Shown here: positions 46,979 through 56,116 of the stretch, piece by piece
Layout: every line of letters starts with the position of its first letter
Position numbering within the stretch: the stretch's first letter is position 1
Source of the DNA: CAZXFH01 sp964640055
GTDB lineage: Bacteria > Fidelibacterota > UBA2242 > JAFGTP01
Length of the DNA: 64,000 nucleotides
Assembly (NCBI GenBank): GCA_964640055.1
Contig: CAZXFH010000013.1
Location: 1 to 64,000, forward strand
Reading direction: 5' to 3'
Position numbers and translations under genes: made by a program
The notes under the pieces: model-generated
Told to the model about the DNA's origin: nothing
The model's database searches: none
The model's input: the letters and a program-made list of their open reading frames with translations, nothing else

Positions 46979-47995
46979 ATGCTGGCAGCTCTTTTTCAAA
47001 ATAAAAACAAACTCGTACTCACTGAACAGAAAAGGCCATCGATCCAACCCGACGAGGTGTTGGTGAAAGTCTCTGCCTGCGGAATCTGTGGAACTGATGT
47101 CAAAATCCTGGCCGGGGTTTCTCACGCCTCCCCACCGGTTGTACTGGGTCATGAGTTCTGTGGGATAATTGAAAAATGCGCCCGGAGTGTATCTGGCTTA
47201 TCGCCTGGTGATTATGTCAGCATCGATCCCAATATCTATTGTGGCCACTGCCAGTTTTGTCGGAAAGGTAAAACACATTTATGCGCAAACTTGACAGCCT
47301 TAGGTGTTGATGTTAACGGTGGATTTGCTGAATATTGTGCAGTTCCAGCTTCACAGTGTTATTTGCTGCAACCTGAGACACCTAACATAAATGCTGCCCT
47401 GGCTGAGCCCCTATCCTGTGCCCTCTATGGTCTGCAACTGGCTGACATTCAAGCTGGAGAGCATGTGCTGATCATTGGTGGTGGCCTGATCGGCTTGATT
47501 ATGCTGCAACTGATTCAGAATAGTGGCGCAGCCCAAACCATTGTTAGTGAAATCAATTCTAAGCGGCGGAATCATGCTGACAAACTAGGAGCAGATTTGG
47601 TAATCAATCCTCAAGATAAATCCTGTGGCGAAAAAATCATTGAAAAGACTAACGGCGGGCCGGACAAGATCATCGAATGCGCTGGGACTGTAACCGCAAA
47701 TCAACAAGCGCTTGAATGGATTAAACCGGGTGGCCGGGTTGTGATCTTCGGAGTCACCGATCAAAATAAAACCATGGCCATTGCCCCTTATGATATTTAT
47801 CAAAAAAATATCACGATCCGGGGCTCTTTTTTAAATCCCTTTACTTTTGCAACTGCCATTGGCTTGCTAAACAATAAGAAGCTCGATTTTAACACTTTGG
47901 ATATTGCTCCCTATCCCCTTGATCAAATTGAAGTTGCAATAGATCATCACCAACAACAGAAATCACTCAAAACTATGATAGTAATGAATCCATAA
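46979..47995 (+). CDS. Zinc-dependent medium-chain (sorbitol-type) dehydrogenase
   Basis: 338 residues, cytoplasmic. Catalytic zinc ligands Cys37 (ACGICGTD), His58 and Glu59 (GHEF); structural zinc Cys88, Cys91, Cys94 and Cys102 (CGHCQFCRKGKTHLC). Rossmann motif IIGGGLIGL near 165 for NAD(P). It resembles sorbitol, galactitol-phosphate or threonine dehydrogenases. In this operon it probably oxidises a hydroxyl of a sugar or polyol released from the imported glycan. GGAAAA precedes the ATG. Confidence 0.9.
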   Translation: MLAALFQNKNKLVLTEQKRPSIQPDEVLVKVSACGICGTDVKILAGVSHASPPVVLGHEFCGIIEKCARSVSGLSPGDYVSIDPNIYCGHCQFCRKGKTHLCANLTALGVDVNGGFAEYCAVPASQCYLLQPETPNINAALAEPLSCALYGLQLADIQAGEHVLIIGGGLIGLIMLQLIQNSGAAQTIVSEINSKRRNHADKLGADLVINPQDKSCGEKIIEKTNGGPDKIIECAGTVTANQQALEWIKPGGRVVIFGVTDQNKTMAIAPYDIYQKNITIRGSFLNPFTFATAIGLLNNKKLDFNTLDIAPYPLDQIEVAIDHHQQQKSLKTMIVMNP

Positions 47996-48011
47996 AGCAC
48001 AAGGAATCAAG

Positions 48012-48920
48012 ATGAAATTAACCAGAATATCTTCTGAACCGATTTTAAAACCAAGACCTGCTCATCCGTGGGAAAAAGCAGCTGTATTTAATGCCGCTGC
48101 GATATATGAAAAAGGAATTTATCATATGATCTATCGGGCCACTGATGTGGGTGGTCACTCCAGATTCGGTAGATATATTAACTACTTTGGTTATGCTGTT
48201 AGTAAAGACCTACTTCATTGGCATCGATATGACGATCCGATTTTAAGTAATGATGTTCCTGAAGAGCAGCGGGGTCCAGAAGATCCGCGTATTGTTAAAA
48301 TTGATGAAACTTTTTATATGACATACACCGGCTTTGGTGATCGTTTCCCAGGTGACTATCGCATCTGTGTTGCCACCAGCAAAGATTTATGGCACTGGCA
48401 GCGCCAAGGACCCATTTTGGAGCAGGAAAACAAAAACGCAGCTTTCTTCCCTCAAAAATTTAAGAATGAATACCTGCTACTCCACCGCCCTCATCCGGAT
48501 ATCTGGATCTCAAGCACTCAAGATTTCCAAAACTTTTATGATCATACAAAGATCATGAGTCCCCTGGATGATAATTGGCAAAGTAATCGCATTGGTATTG
48601 CAGGACCACCTGTGCCTCACCCGGAGGGTTGGTTACTCTTTTACCATGCCGTTAATAAAAACAATGTTTATCGACTTGGAGTTGCTCTTTTAGCCTGGGA
48701 TAACCCTCGACGTCTACTAGCCCGTTATTCACGACCTATGATCGAACCCGAACTGGATTGGGAAGTGGATGGCTTTGTACCCAACGTGATCTTTAGTTGC
48801 GCGACTCTGGATGTTAATGACCGTTATGTCGTTATCTATGCCGGCGCAGACAGTCTCATAGGCGCTGCCTACATTAAAAAATCAGATGTAATATTTAATA
48901 AAAAAGACTGGCTGACTTAA
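48012..48920 (+). CDS. GH130 glycoside phosphorylase/hydrolase (second copy)
   Basis: 302 residues, cytoplasmic and compact. VFNAAAIYEKGIYHMIYRATD, RGPEDPRIVKI (proton-donor Asp of EDPR near 93), AAFFPQKF and GPPVPHPEGWLLFYHAV are GH130 propeller motifs. It is only distantly like the 381-residue GH130 at 22775, so the two likely differ in linkage. It sits between the dehydrogenase and a terminal lipoprotein. Its role is probably phosphorolysis or hydrolysis of a beta-mannoside after ABC import. Confidence 0.92.
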   Translation: MKLTRISSEPILKPRPAHPWEKAAVFNAAAIYEKGIYHMIYRATDVGGHSRFGRYINYFGYAVSKDLLHWHRYDDPILSNDVPEEQRGPEDPRIVKIDETFYMTYTGFGDRFPGDYRICVATSKDLWHWQRQGPILEQENKNAAFFPQKFKNEYLLLHRPHPDIWISSTQDFQNFYDHTKIMSPLDDNWQSNRIGIAGPPVPHPEGWLLFYHAVNKNNVYRLGVALLAWDNPRRLLARYSRPMIEPELDWEVDGFVPNVIFSCATLDVNDRYVVIYAGADSLIGAAYIKKSDVIFNKKDWLT

Positions 48921-50150
48921 ATGTATCGGATTAGTCTAATATCCATATTAATATTCTTACTAGGACTTAACTGCAATATACATGAAAGCTCAGCCCAATT
49001 CTCAGTGAATCTTGATCATGCCCTTGTTCTGACTGATTCCTTGGTTATTGATGGTCAATCCAAGGCCTTCATCTGGATTTATGCCGATCATCCAGATTAC
49101 CAACCCGTTGATGCTGATCATGAAGGCATTGCCTGCGTCGATGATGCTGGCCGCTACCTGGAAGTTCTGCAGACGGAAATTTTGCGCAATGGCCATTATA
49201 AATATCTCCCGTTAGCTCGTAAAATAACACACTTCTTACTTTACATGAGTCGACCGGACGGATTGTGGTACAACTTTATCTACTCAGACGGCAGCATTAA
49301 TAAAACTCATATCAACAGTCAGGCAGATTTTGGCTGGTGGGCGATCCGTGGTTTACGAGGGCTGGCAGCCGCCTATCACATTTTTCAACACAATCCGGAA
49401 GATTCACTCCTTGTGTATACTATTGCCCAACGAATTAATGCGTCCTGTTTACATATATCAAAATCGCTCCAAAATTATCCCCAATATATAGATACACCTT
49501 TGGGCAAATTTCCCGGCTGGTTGATTAAGAATGCCCCGGATATGAATAGTGAATTGATCTTAGCTCTATCCAGTTTGCAGGAAACCGGAAAATTTGATTT
49601 TAAACCTATCATTCAAAAAATAGCTGCCGGAATTGAGGGCTATCAAATAAAATACCAGGATAGTGACCTTAATGGTATGTATCTGTGCTGGGAAAATACC
49701 TGGCATCACTGGGGTAACAATCAGGCGTTTGCACTGCTAAAAGCCTTTGAAATAACAGCGGATTCCACCTTTATCCAGAGCGTCAAATTATGGGCTGATC
49801 ATTTCCTGCCTTTTATGATTGCCAATAATTTCCCGCGCAAAATTGTACTTAATCCGGATGGCACATATCAGATGTTTTTGTTTCCTCAGATTGCCTATGG
49901 TTTTAATGCCACTTATGCCGGAATTCAATTTCTCGCTGAATTAGATCCGCAAAAAAATTATAAGCAAAACGCCGAACATTTTCTGGGCTGGTTCGCCGGA
50001 AAGAACATCGCGGGCACCCGTATGTATTATCCAACTACTGGGATCTGCTGGGATGGTATTGTTTCTGAAGATAAAATCAACCAGAATTCCGGAGCTGAAT
50101 CAACTCTGGAGGCCTTGTTGGCAATGCAGCTTAAGAATAAACCTTTATAA
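48921..50150 (+). CDS. Alpha/alpha-barrel lipoprotein, probable glycosidase-like
   Basis: 409 residues. The ATG directly follows the stop of the GH130 gene. Lipobox LLGLNC (Cys18). The body is helical with Trp/Tyr-rich turns (DDAGRYLEVLQTEIL, DGLWYNFIYSDGSIN, SQADFGWWAIRGLRGLAAAY, CWENTWHHWGNNQAFALL, GICWDGI). This resembles an (alpha/alpha)6 toroid as in GH88, GH105 and GH9-type enzymes, though no catalytic signature is certain. As the last gene of the operon and a lipoprotein, it may trim oligosaccharide at a membrane. The family is not identified. Confidence 0.7.
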   Translation: MYRISLISILIFLLGLNCNIHESSAQFSVNLDHALVLTDSLVIDGQSKAFIWIYADHPDYQPVDADHEGIACVDDAGRYLEVLQTEILRNGHYKYLPLARKITHFLLYMSRPDGLWYNFIYSDGSINKTHINSQADFGWWAIRGLRGLAAAYHIFQHNPEDSLLVYTIAQRINASCLHISKSLQNYPQYIDTPLGKFPGWLIKNAPDMNSELILALSSLQETGKFDFKPIIQKIAAGIEGYQIKYQDSDLNGMYLCWENTWHHWGNNQAFALLKAFEITADSTFIQSVKLWADHFLPFMIANNFPRKIVLNPDGTYQMFLFPQIAYGFNATYAGIQFLAELDPQKNYKQNAEHFLGWFAGKNIAGTRMYYPTTGICWDGIVSEDKINQNSGAESTLEALLAMQLKNKPL

Positions 50151-50151
50151 T

Positions 50152-50335
50152 AGGTGGAGCCCCACGCCCTAACGGACGTGGCCCCTTCCTTTTCGCGAGC
50201 CCACCTTCCCGTCAGGAGCCAGTCATATGCCTGGTGTTCCACTGGGCCCTTGACCGGCGGTGACCTCGCATCTGAGCGGAATCCCGCCCAGAATGCCACA
50301 CCTTTACAGATGTGGCATTCTGTTGGCGGGGTAAA
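50152..50335. repeat. Array of palindromes between convergent genes
   Basis: A nested structure: an outer stem (AGGTGG near 50152 with CCACCT near 50200) around the hairpin CCACG-CCCTAACGGA-CGTGG (50162-50181), then CCAGTCATATGCCTGG, then the strong stem AGAATGCCACA (50290-50300) with TGTGGCATTCT (50311-50321), inside a CCCGCC/GGCGGG clamp. The two main hairpins share the pattern CCAC-R-CC-YWW-AC-R-GA-Y-GTGG with a compensating base pair. It is probably a REP-like palindrome cluster acting as a two-way terminator. Confidence 0.7.
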
Positions 50336-50439
50336 AAATCAAAATTACTTATAAAAATAAGCGTATTTAACCAGTTGACAATGTAAATATTTCCCAGTTA
50401 TTTGACCATTTTATGGGTCCAAAAGCAGAGGTTGTAGCA

Positions 50440-53007
50440 TCATTTCTGAAAAGTGTAGCTGGCCTTCAAAAAGAAAATATCGGTGGATTCTGAATGCAGT
50501 AAATCCCCCATATCACGCCGGAGGCCAAAATTGCCGGGATGGCTGTAATTATCCCGGTCCTGGGTCCAGACCAAATACAGGATGGAACCCGGTAAATACT
50601 CCCAGCGGATGACCAGGTTGGCCCGGAAAGACTTAAAATTGAAATCCGGATCAAACAGGATAAAATCATAGGGTGCATAATTGTAGGTTTGGGCTTCAGT
50701 TAACTCCTTGAAATGGTGATAATCACCCACAGCTATAAAGGGCTGGAAATAGCCCTGAATTGAGAGTGTGGGGGTTACGCCCCAGTCAATCCGGAAAGTG
50801 GCTGATAGCTGATCCTGTAAAATAGAAGCGAAAATATGATGATAGCCAAAAGGGGTTGCGGCATCCATCTGGTTATATACCCACTGATGATGATCTTCTG
50901 CCCAGGTGCGGTTCGCTGAGATTGACAGTCTCAAAGAAGGACTCGGGCGGCCCACTAACCCCAGATTGAATCGGTAGTAATAGCCGCCATCCGTCACCGA
51001 CTGTCCGGAAAAACCGGTCGTGATTTGGATTACTTGCCGGGAATCCGTCTGAAAATTAACAGAACCGTTAAGATAGCCGGGATAGGCCATGATCGGTCCA
51101 CCCCGCGTGGCATAGAGATCCAATCCTGCCGGTGTCAGCTGCAGCGAGGCACTGATTACATGATAAGTGGGCATCACCCAATAACCAGAGCCATAGAATT
51201 GTCTGAAAAGCAGGTTACCGTCAAAATCATAATTCCGTGATGTCATTAAGTTAAATCCGATCCGATGATACCAATTACTGGGTACCAACCAGCGATAGCC
51301 GCCCACAACATGCATATTATAAACATTGTTACGCGATGAAAAGCCTAAATCATTGGTATTGAAACCGGGTGAAATAATGCCCAAAGCCGCCTGACCGGTA
51401 AACTGTCCCCGCATTTTTTTAAATCCAAAGCGCCCCATAAATCCACTGAGCTGATTTCGGTTTGAATCCAGTTCAGCAGACTGAAAATCAGGCCGCTGAA
51501 AATAATGAGTCGATGACTGTTGCAGATTCAATATCCTGGCGCGGGAACCCGCCACCATAGACCAGGCCGCATGGCCCATGAATGCATAGTCCCGGTTGTC
51601 ACCGAAAAAATGCCATCCATCCAGGCCACCCACATAGGCCTGGCGATTATTTCGCTGATCCAGATACGCCGTGTGATTATCTCTGTTTACCTGAGTGACC
51701 ATGAATCCCAGACCCTGATCTCCCTGGTTAAATTCGCGCAGACCGCGGTAAACACCATAATAACTCAAGGGCTCGATTGCTTTTTTGGACTGTGATCCGC
51801 TGGATTTCACCAAAGCGTATTCTCGTTCGGTGAGCGCACTGATACTACCTAACGACCATTTGTCAACTTTACCACTGACTTTAGCCGCACCCAGGATTGT
51901 GGTCTGTTCAGGGGTGTAAGTCTCTCCACCGGTTAGATTAATCCCTGAAGGCGCCCGGCCGATCCGCCGGCTGTAGAAAATATCGGGACTATACCAGTAG
52001 CATCCCCAGGTGCCGCCGGCTGGATTAGCACCAAATTGGAAAATGTCAGACCCTTCCATAAAAAAGGCCCGCTTTTCCTGATAATAGGTTTCAAAGGCAG
52101 ACAAATTGATCTGGGCCGGATCTACCTCTGCCTGACCAAAATCCGGATTAATTGCCAGATCAAGGGTTAAATTACCGGTCAGTCCGTACTTAATATCTAC
52201 ACCCAGATTACGGTGATATTTACGTTTTGCCGTAAAAGCACTGCCTGAAATATCGGGATCATACACCACTTTGCCCATGGTATAAGGGGTGATAAAAAGC
52301 CGGGCCGGCGGGGTAATGTCCTGTAAACCGCGCAGCGTTCCAAACCGGGAGACAAAGCCATTTTCCTCCTTGGGAACCAGGGCGAAATAATTCTCTTCCG
52401 CGTTAGACAAAATATAACGCATGAAATTAACACCCCAGACATATTCCGCCTGGCGGCTGAAGCGCAATTGCGAAAACGGGATGGCCATTTCAAAAGTCCA
52501 GCGGTCCTGTTTCTTGACCGCTGCTGCCTGCCACAATCCATCCCAGTCATTGTCACTGTAAATATCCTGATAGAGCTTTTGATCAATGATAGATCCATCC
52601 GGATTCACTGCAAAACCAAATCCGTTCTGGAAATCCCGGTTGGGATCAATCCAGAACCAAAACCAATCTGACTCAATCTCCTCGTCCCGGCGGCCAATCC
52701 CACCGGCAATAGAGTCTGCCCCTGTGTGATAACAGATACCGGCAACGTAGAGCCCCTCGGCATCATAAGCGATATACACCCTTGTTCGTTCAGTTGGCGC
52801 AGCACCTTCCCGGGGTTCAAGCTGAATCAAATACGGGTAGCCTTCACCCTGCCAGACTTTCTCCGTGAGCTTCCCATCAATTTCAATGGATTGATCTGTA
52901 TGCAGGGCTTTGATCACCGGAGCTTCCTGAGCTAACACTGCCGGCGACAGCCAAATTAGCGCTATGGTTAAACCGGTCATTAATCGGAAATTTTTGGGTT
53001 GGGTCAT
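50440..53007 (-). CDS. DUF5916 outer-membrane protein with CBM9-like domain (first)
   Basis: 855 residues. Signal peptide ~1-26. Residues ~35-225 are a CBM9-like sandwich (IEIDGKLTEKVWQG, YIAYDAEGLYVAGICY, DWFWFWIDPNRDF, FEMAIPFSQLRF). The rest is the DUF5916 barrel (LTLDLAINPDFGQAEVDPAQINLS, YYQEKRAFFMEGSDIF, FYSRRIGRAP) with outer-membrane strands such as LRGLQD and YLVWTQDRDNYS. The family is widespread in FCB bacteria but its function is unproven; glycan binding or transport is suspected. CAGGAG precedes the ATG. A paralogue is at 58062. Confidence 0.92.
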   Translation of the reverse strand: MTQPKNFRLMTGLTIALIWLSPAVLAQEAPVIKALHTDQSIEIDGKLTEKVWQGEGYPYLIQLEPREGAAPTERTRVYIAYDAEGLYVAGICYHTGADSIAGGIGRRDEEIESDWFWFWIDPNRDFQNGFGFAVNPDGSIIDQKLYQDIYSDNDWDGLWQAAAVKKQDRWTFEMAIPFSQLRFSRQAEYVWGVNFMRYILSNAEENYFALVPKEENGFVSRFGTLRGLQDITPPARLFITPYTMGKVVYDPDISGSAFTAKRKYHRNLGVDIKYGLTGNLTLDLAINPDFGQAEVDPAQINLSAFETYYQEKRAFFMEGSDIFQFGANPAGGTWGCYWYSPDIFYSRRIGRAPSGINLTGGETYTPEQTTILGAAKVSGKVDKWSLGSISALTEREYALVKSSGSQSKKAIEPLSYYGVYRGLREFNQGDQGLGFMVTQVNRDNHTAYLDQRNNRQAYVGGLDGWHFFGDNRDYAFMGHAAWSMVAGSRARILNLQQSSTHYFQRPDFQSAELDSNRNQLSGFMGRFGFKKMRGQFTGQAALGIISPGFNTNDLGFSSRNNVYNMHVVGGYRWLVPSNWYHRIGFNLMTSRNYDFDGNLLFRQFYGSGYWVMPTYHVISASLQLTPAGLDLYATRGGPIMAYPGYLNGSVNFQTDSRQVIQITTGFSGQSVTDGGYYYRFNLGLVGRPSPSLRLSISANRTWAEDHHQWVYNQMDAATPFGYHHIFASILQDQLSATFRIDWGVTPTLSIQGYFQPFIAVGDYHHFKELTEAQTYNYAPYDFILFDPDFNFKSFRANLVIRWEYLPGSILYLVWTQDRDNYSHPGNFGLRRDMGDLLHSESTDIFFLKASYTFQK

Positions 53008-53392
53008 TTCTGCTCCTGTATTGACTATTGACGATGAATTGACTTGTCCGGCTGACCATTGTCAAGTCATGACAGACTCACTAGAGGTCAGAGCCGGCAT
53101 AATAAGAAATTTTTTAATTGATTGCAACCCCAAAAAGCGGCCCGCCTTTTTTCTTGCTAATATTTAAAAATCGCTGTCAGTTTATTTATGGAAATCCAAT
53201 TTTTCGTCTGATATTATCATTTCGAACCGTTTAAAGTCATCCTTGTAAACCAATATGACTAACCGAGTTCAATCAGATAAATTATGACGACCCTGATAAG
53301 CCTTAGCTATTGTTTTATTATCCTGGGGTCAATATATTTTCTTGGTAATGATACTTATTAGTCTTGCATTACTTTAAGCATCAAATTCTGAG
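53008..53392. other. Divergent intergenic region
   Basis: It separates the DUF5916 and MalT-like genes. It contains an inverted repeat, TGACTTG (53040-53046) with CAAGTCA (53063-53069), close to the DUF5916 start, which could be an operator or hairpin. No gene is recognised. Confidence 0.4.
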
Positions 53393-56098
53393 ATGACTCA
53401 ACAATCTTCCGGAAAAGAATCCAATGCTTCCTTAATTATTAAAACGAAATTGTTTCAACCCAAACCGCGTCCCACTTGGGTCATGCGCCGGGATTTGATT
53501 GAACGACTTAATCATTTTGAGCAATATAAACTCACCCTGATCTCTGCGCCGGCCGGCTATGGGAAAACCGCCTTGCTCAGTAGCTGGGCAAATCAATATA
53601 AAGGCCGCATTGTATGGTTAGCACTGGACACATCGGATAACGATCTGGTCCGCTTTTTTCAATATTTCATCACAGCATTGCAAAGTCTGGATCCCCAAAT
53701 TGGTAAAGCCACGTTCTCTTCATTTAATTTTCTGAAAATGCCTCGCTTCCCCCACGTCCTAACCACTTTGATCAATGATATCAGTCACTATCCTGACTCT
53801 TTTGCTTTTGTACTGGACGATTACCACAGTATTGAAAATAATAGAATTCACCAGGGGTTGGAATTCATTTTAGACTATTTACCCCGGAACGCCCATCTTA
53901 TCTTAGCCACCCGGTGTGATCCGCCCTTAGCTTTAGCCCGTTTACGGGCCGGCAATCAGCTGCATGAACTCCGGGCCCGTGACCTCGTGTTTACTGAAAC
54001 CGAAACTGCGGTTCTTTTTAATCAAAAGTTAAAATTAGAGCTCTCCGCAGAAGACCTTAAAGCACTTCAGCTCCGCACTGAGGGTTGGATTGCCGGATTG
54101 CAACTGGCTGCGCTTTCCCTAAAACAATATACTGATACCCATACGTTCATCACTGACTTTAAAGGTAACCACTACTATATCGCCGACTATTTACTGGAAG
54201 AGGTCCTGCGCCACCAACCGAAAAGTCTCCAGCAGTTCCTGAAACAGACTGCTATTCTTGAGCGTCTGAATGGTTCATTATGTGATGGGGTTACCGGACG
54301 CACAGATAGTCAAGATTTGTTAATCCAACTGGAAAAAGCAGACATGTTTCTCTTTGCCCTGGATACGGAATTCAATTGGTTTCGTTACCATCAATTATTT
54401 GCTGATCTTCTGCGACATAGATTGCACCGCGATTCAAAACAGGATATTGCCGGCTTGCATCGCAAAGCCAGTCAGTGGTATGAGGATCAAAATCTGATGC
54501 ATGCAGCGATCCATCATCGCCTGCAAGCCCATGACTACGACTATGCGGTTGGTCTGATCATACAGAATATCGAATCCATGATGATGCAAAGTGAAACCAC
54601 GACCCTTAAAAATTGGTGTGATGCCCTGCCGCGTGATTTGTTGAGCAACTATCCTCGTCTCAGTGTTTACTATGCCATGGCTTTGGTCCTAAACGGATCT
54701 CCCTTACAAGCGGCTCAAGCTTACATTCAAAATGCCGAGAAAAAAGATTTAAAACAAGCCGCTAGCGGCGAAATCCATGCTTTCAAAGCCTTGATCGCGG
54801 CTTATCAAAACGAACATCAGCAATGTAAAGCGCTGGCTCAAAAAGCCTTACAACTGCTACCACAGAATAACCTGTTTTTACGCAGTTTTATCAATGGCTT
54901 CCTGGGACTGGACTATCTCTATAGCGGTGATTTTAAAAGGGCTTGGGCTACTTTCACTGAAGCGGCCAATATCGGTCGCCAAGTGGGTAATTACACTATC
55001 ATGGTTTTGGCAAAATCCCACTTGGCTGACATTTTATTAATCCGGGGGAAATTAACCCAAGCACAAAACGTTTATCAGGAAACCCTCCACTATTTAACAG
55101 ACCGGTTGGGACCTGATATACCCATCGCAGGCATTGCCTATATTGGTTTGGGAAATTTATCAATTGAATGGTATCAACTGGAAAAAGCCACTCAATATCT
55201 GCAGAAAGGGATTCAACTGGTTGAAAAATGGGGTAAGATCGGAGCCCTGAACGGATATATCGGGCTGGCCAGAATCGCCCGTTTAAAAAAGGAATTCAAA
55301 CAAGCCCACCATTTTCTGAAAGAAGCTCAAAAACTGGCCAAGGCCTTTGATGCCATGCAAATCGATGATTTGATCGTTGACTTGTACCAAGCCCAGCTGC
55401 AAATCAATTCAGCAGAATACCCGGCTGTTGAAAGCTGGATAAAGCAACGCCAATTAAGTTCAGCTGAGCTAGATCAGCTGTTAAGTAATAGGGAAAAATC
55501 ACATAATATCATCCGGATTATGGAATATATCATCTTTATCCGGTATACCCTGGCACAACGCGACTTCACGCCGGCCAGCGAAATGATCGCGATCTTGCTT
55601 GACTTCTGTACTCAACAGGAGTGGTCTTATTTTGAAATAGAATTACTGCTTTTAAAAAGTCTGCTCCATTATCATGAAGACGAACAGCGAAAAGCCCTGG
55701 AAAACCTGAAAACCGCCCTGACGAAAGCCCAAAAAGAGAATCATATCGCTCCCTTCATTGAGATGGATCACCCGATTCACGCCATGCTGAGCCAAACCAA
55801 TCAAAAATTGATCCGGAACGGGAACGACACTAATATTTCCCATCAATACTTAGAAAAAATACTCAGCCATATATCTTCTGTTCCCGATGAGCAAAATTCC
55901 CGGGAAGCGCCCCTTACAGAACGGGAAATTGAAGTATTAGGCTTGATTGCATCCGGATTATCCAACCAGGCGATTGCCGAACGGTTATATATTTCCCTGA
56001 ATACCGTCCGGACTCACACCAAAAATATATATCGCAAATTAGAGGTCAATAACCGTACCCAGGCTGTCAATGAAGCCCGGCAAGCGCATTTGATCTAG
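53393..56098 (+). CDS. MalT-like LuxR-family STAND regulator
   Basis: 901 residues. N-terminal NTPase: Walker A SAPAGYGKTALLSSW (~51-65), Walker B FAFVLDDYH (~145), sensor ILATRCDPPLALARLRA. A winged-helix/arm region follows, then ~450 residues of TPR-like helical repeats (~400-790) that bind an inducer, and a C-terminal LuxR helix-turn-helix (PLTEREIEVLGLIASGLSNQ, NTVRTHTKNIYRKL, ~838-901). Members oligomerise with ATP and ligand to activate transcription. It is divergent from one DUF5916 gene, suggesting it controls it. No strong ribosome site is seen. Confidence 0.95.
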   Translation: MTQQSSGKESNASLIIKTKLFQPKPRPTWVMRRDLIERLNHFEQYKLTLISAPAGYGKTALLSSWANQYKGRIVWLALDTSDNDLVRFFQYFITALQSLDPQIGKATFSSFNFLKMPRFPHVLTTLINDISHYPDSFAFVLDDYHSIENNRIHQGLEFILDYLPRNAHLILATRCDPPLALARLRAGNQLHELRARDLVFTETETAVLFNQKLKLELSAEDLKALQLRTEGWIAGLQLAALSLKQYTDTHTFITDFKGNHYYIADYLLEEVLRHQPKSLQQFLKQTAILERLNGSLCDGVTGRTDSQDLLIQLEKADMFLFALDTEFNWFRYHQLFADLLRHRLHRDSKQDIAGLHRKASQWYEDQNLMHAAIHHRLQAHDYDYAVGLIIQNIESMMMQSETTTLKNWCDALPRDLLSNYPRLSVYYAMALVLNGSPLQAAQAYIQNAEKKDLKQAASGEIHAFKALIAAYQNEHQQCKALAQKALQLLPQNNLFLRSFINGFLGLDYLYSGDFKRAWATFTEAANIGRQVGNYTIMVLAKSHLADILLIRGKLTQAQNVYQETLHYLTDRLGPDIPIAGIAYIGLGNLSIEWYQLEKATQYLQKGIQLVEKWGKIGALNGYIGLARIARLKKEFKQAHHFLKEAQKLAKAFDAMQIDDLIVDLYQAQLQINSAEYPAVESWIKQRQLSSAELDQLLSNREKSHNIIRIMEYIIFIRYTLAQRDFTPASEMIAILLDFCTQQEWSYFEIELLLLKSLLHYHEDEQRKALENLKTALTKAQKENHIAPFIEMDHPIHAMLSQTNQKLIRNGNDTNISHQYLEKILSHISSVPDEQNSREAPLTEREIEVLGLIASGLSNQAIAERLYISLNTVRTHTKNIYRKLEVNNRTQAVNEARQAHLI

Positions 56099-56116
56099 AA
56101 GACCGATATTGAAAAT

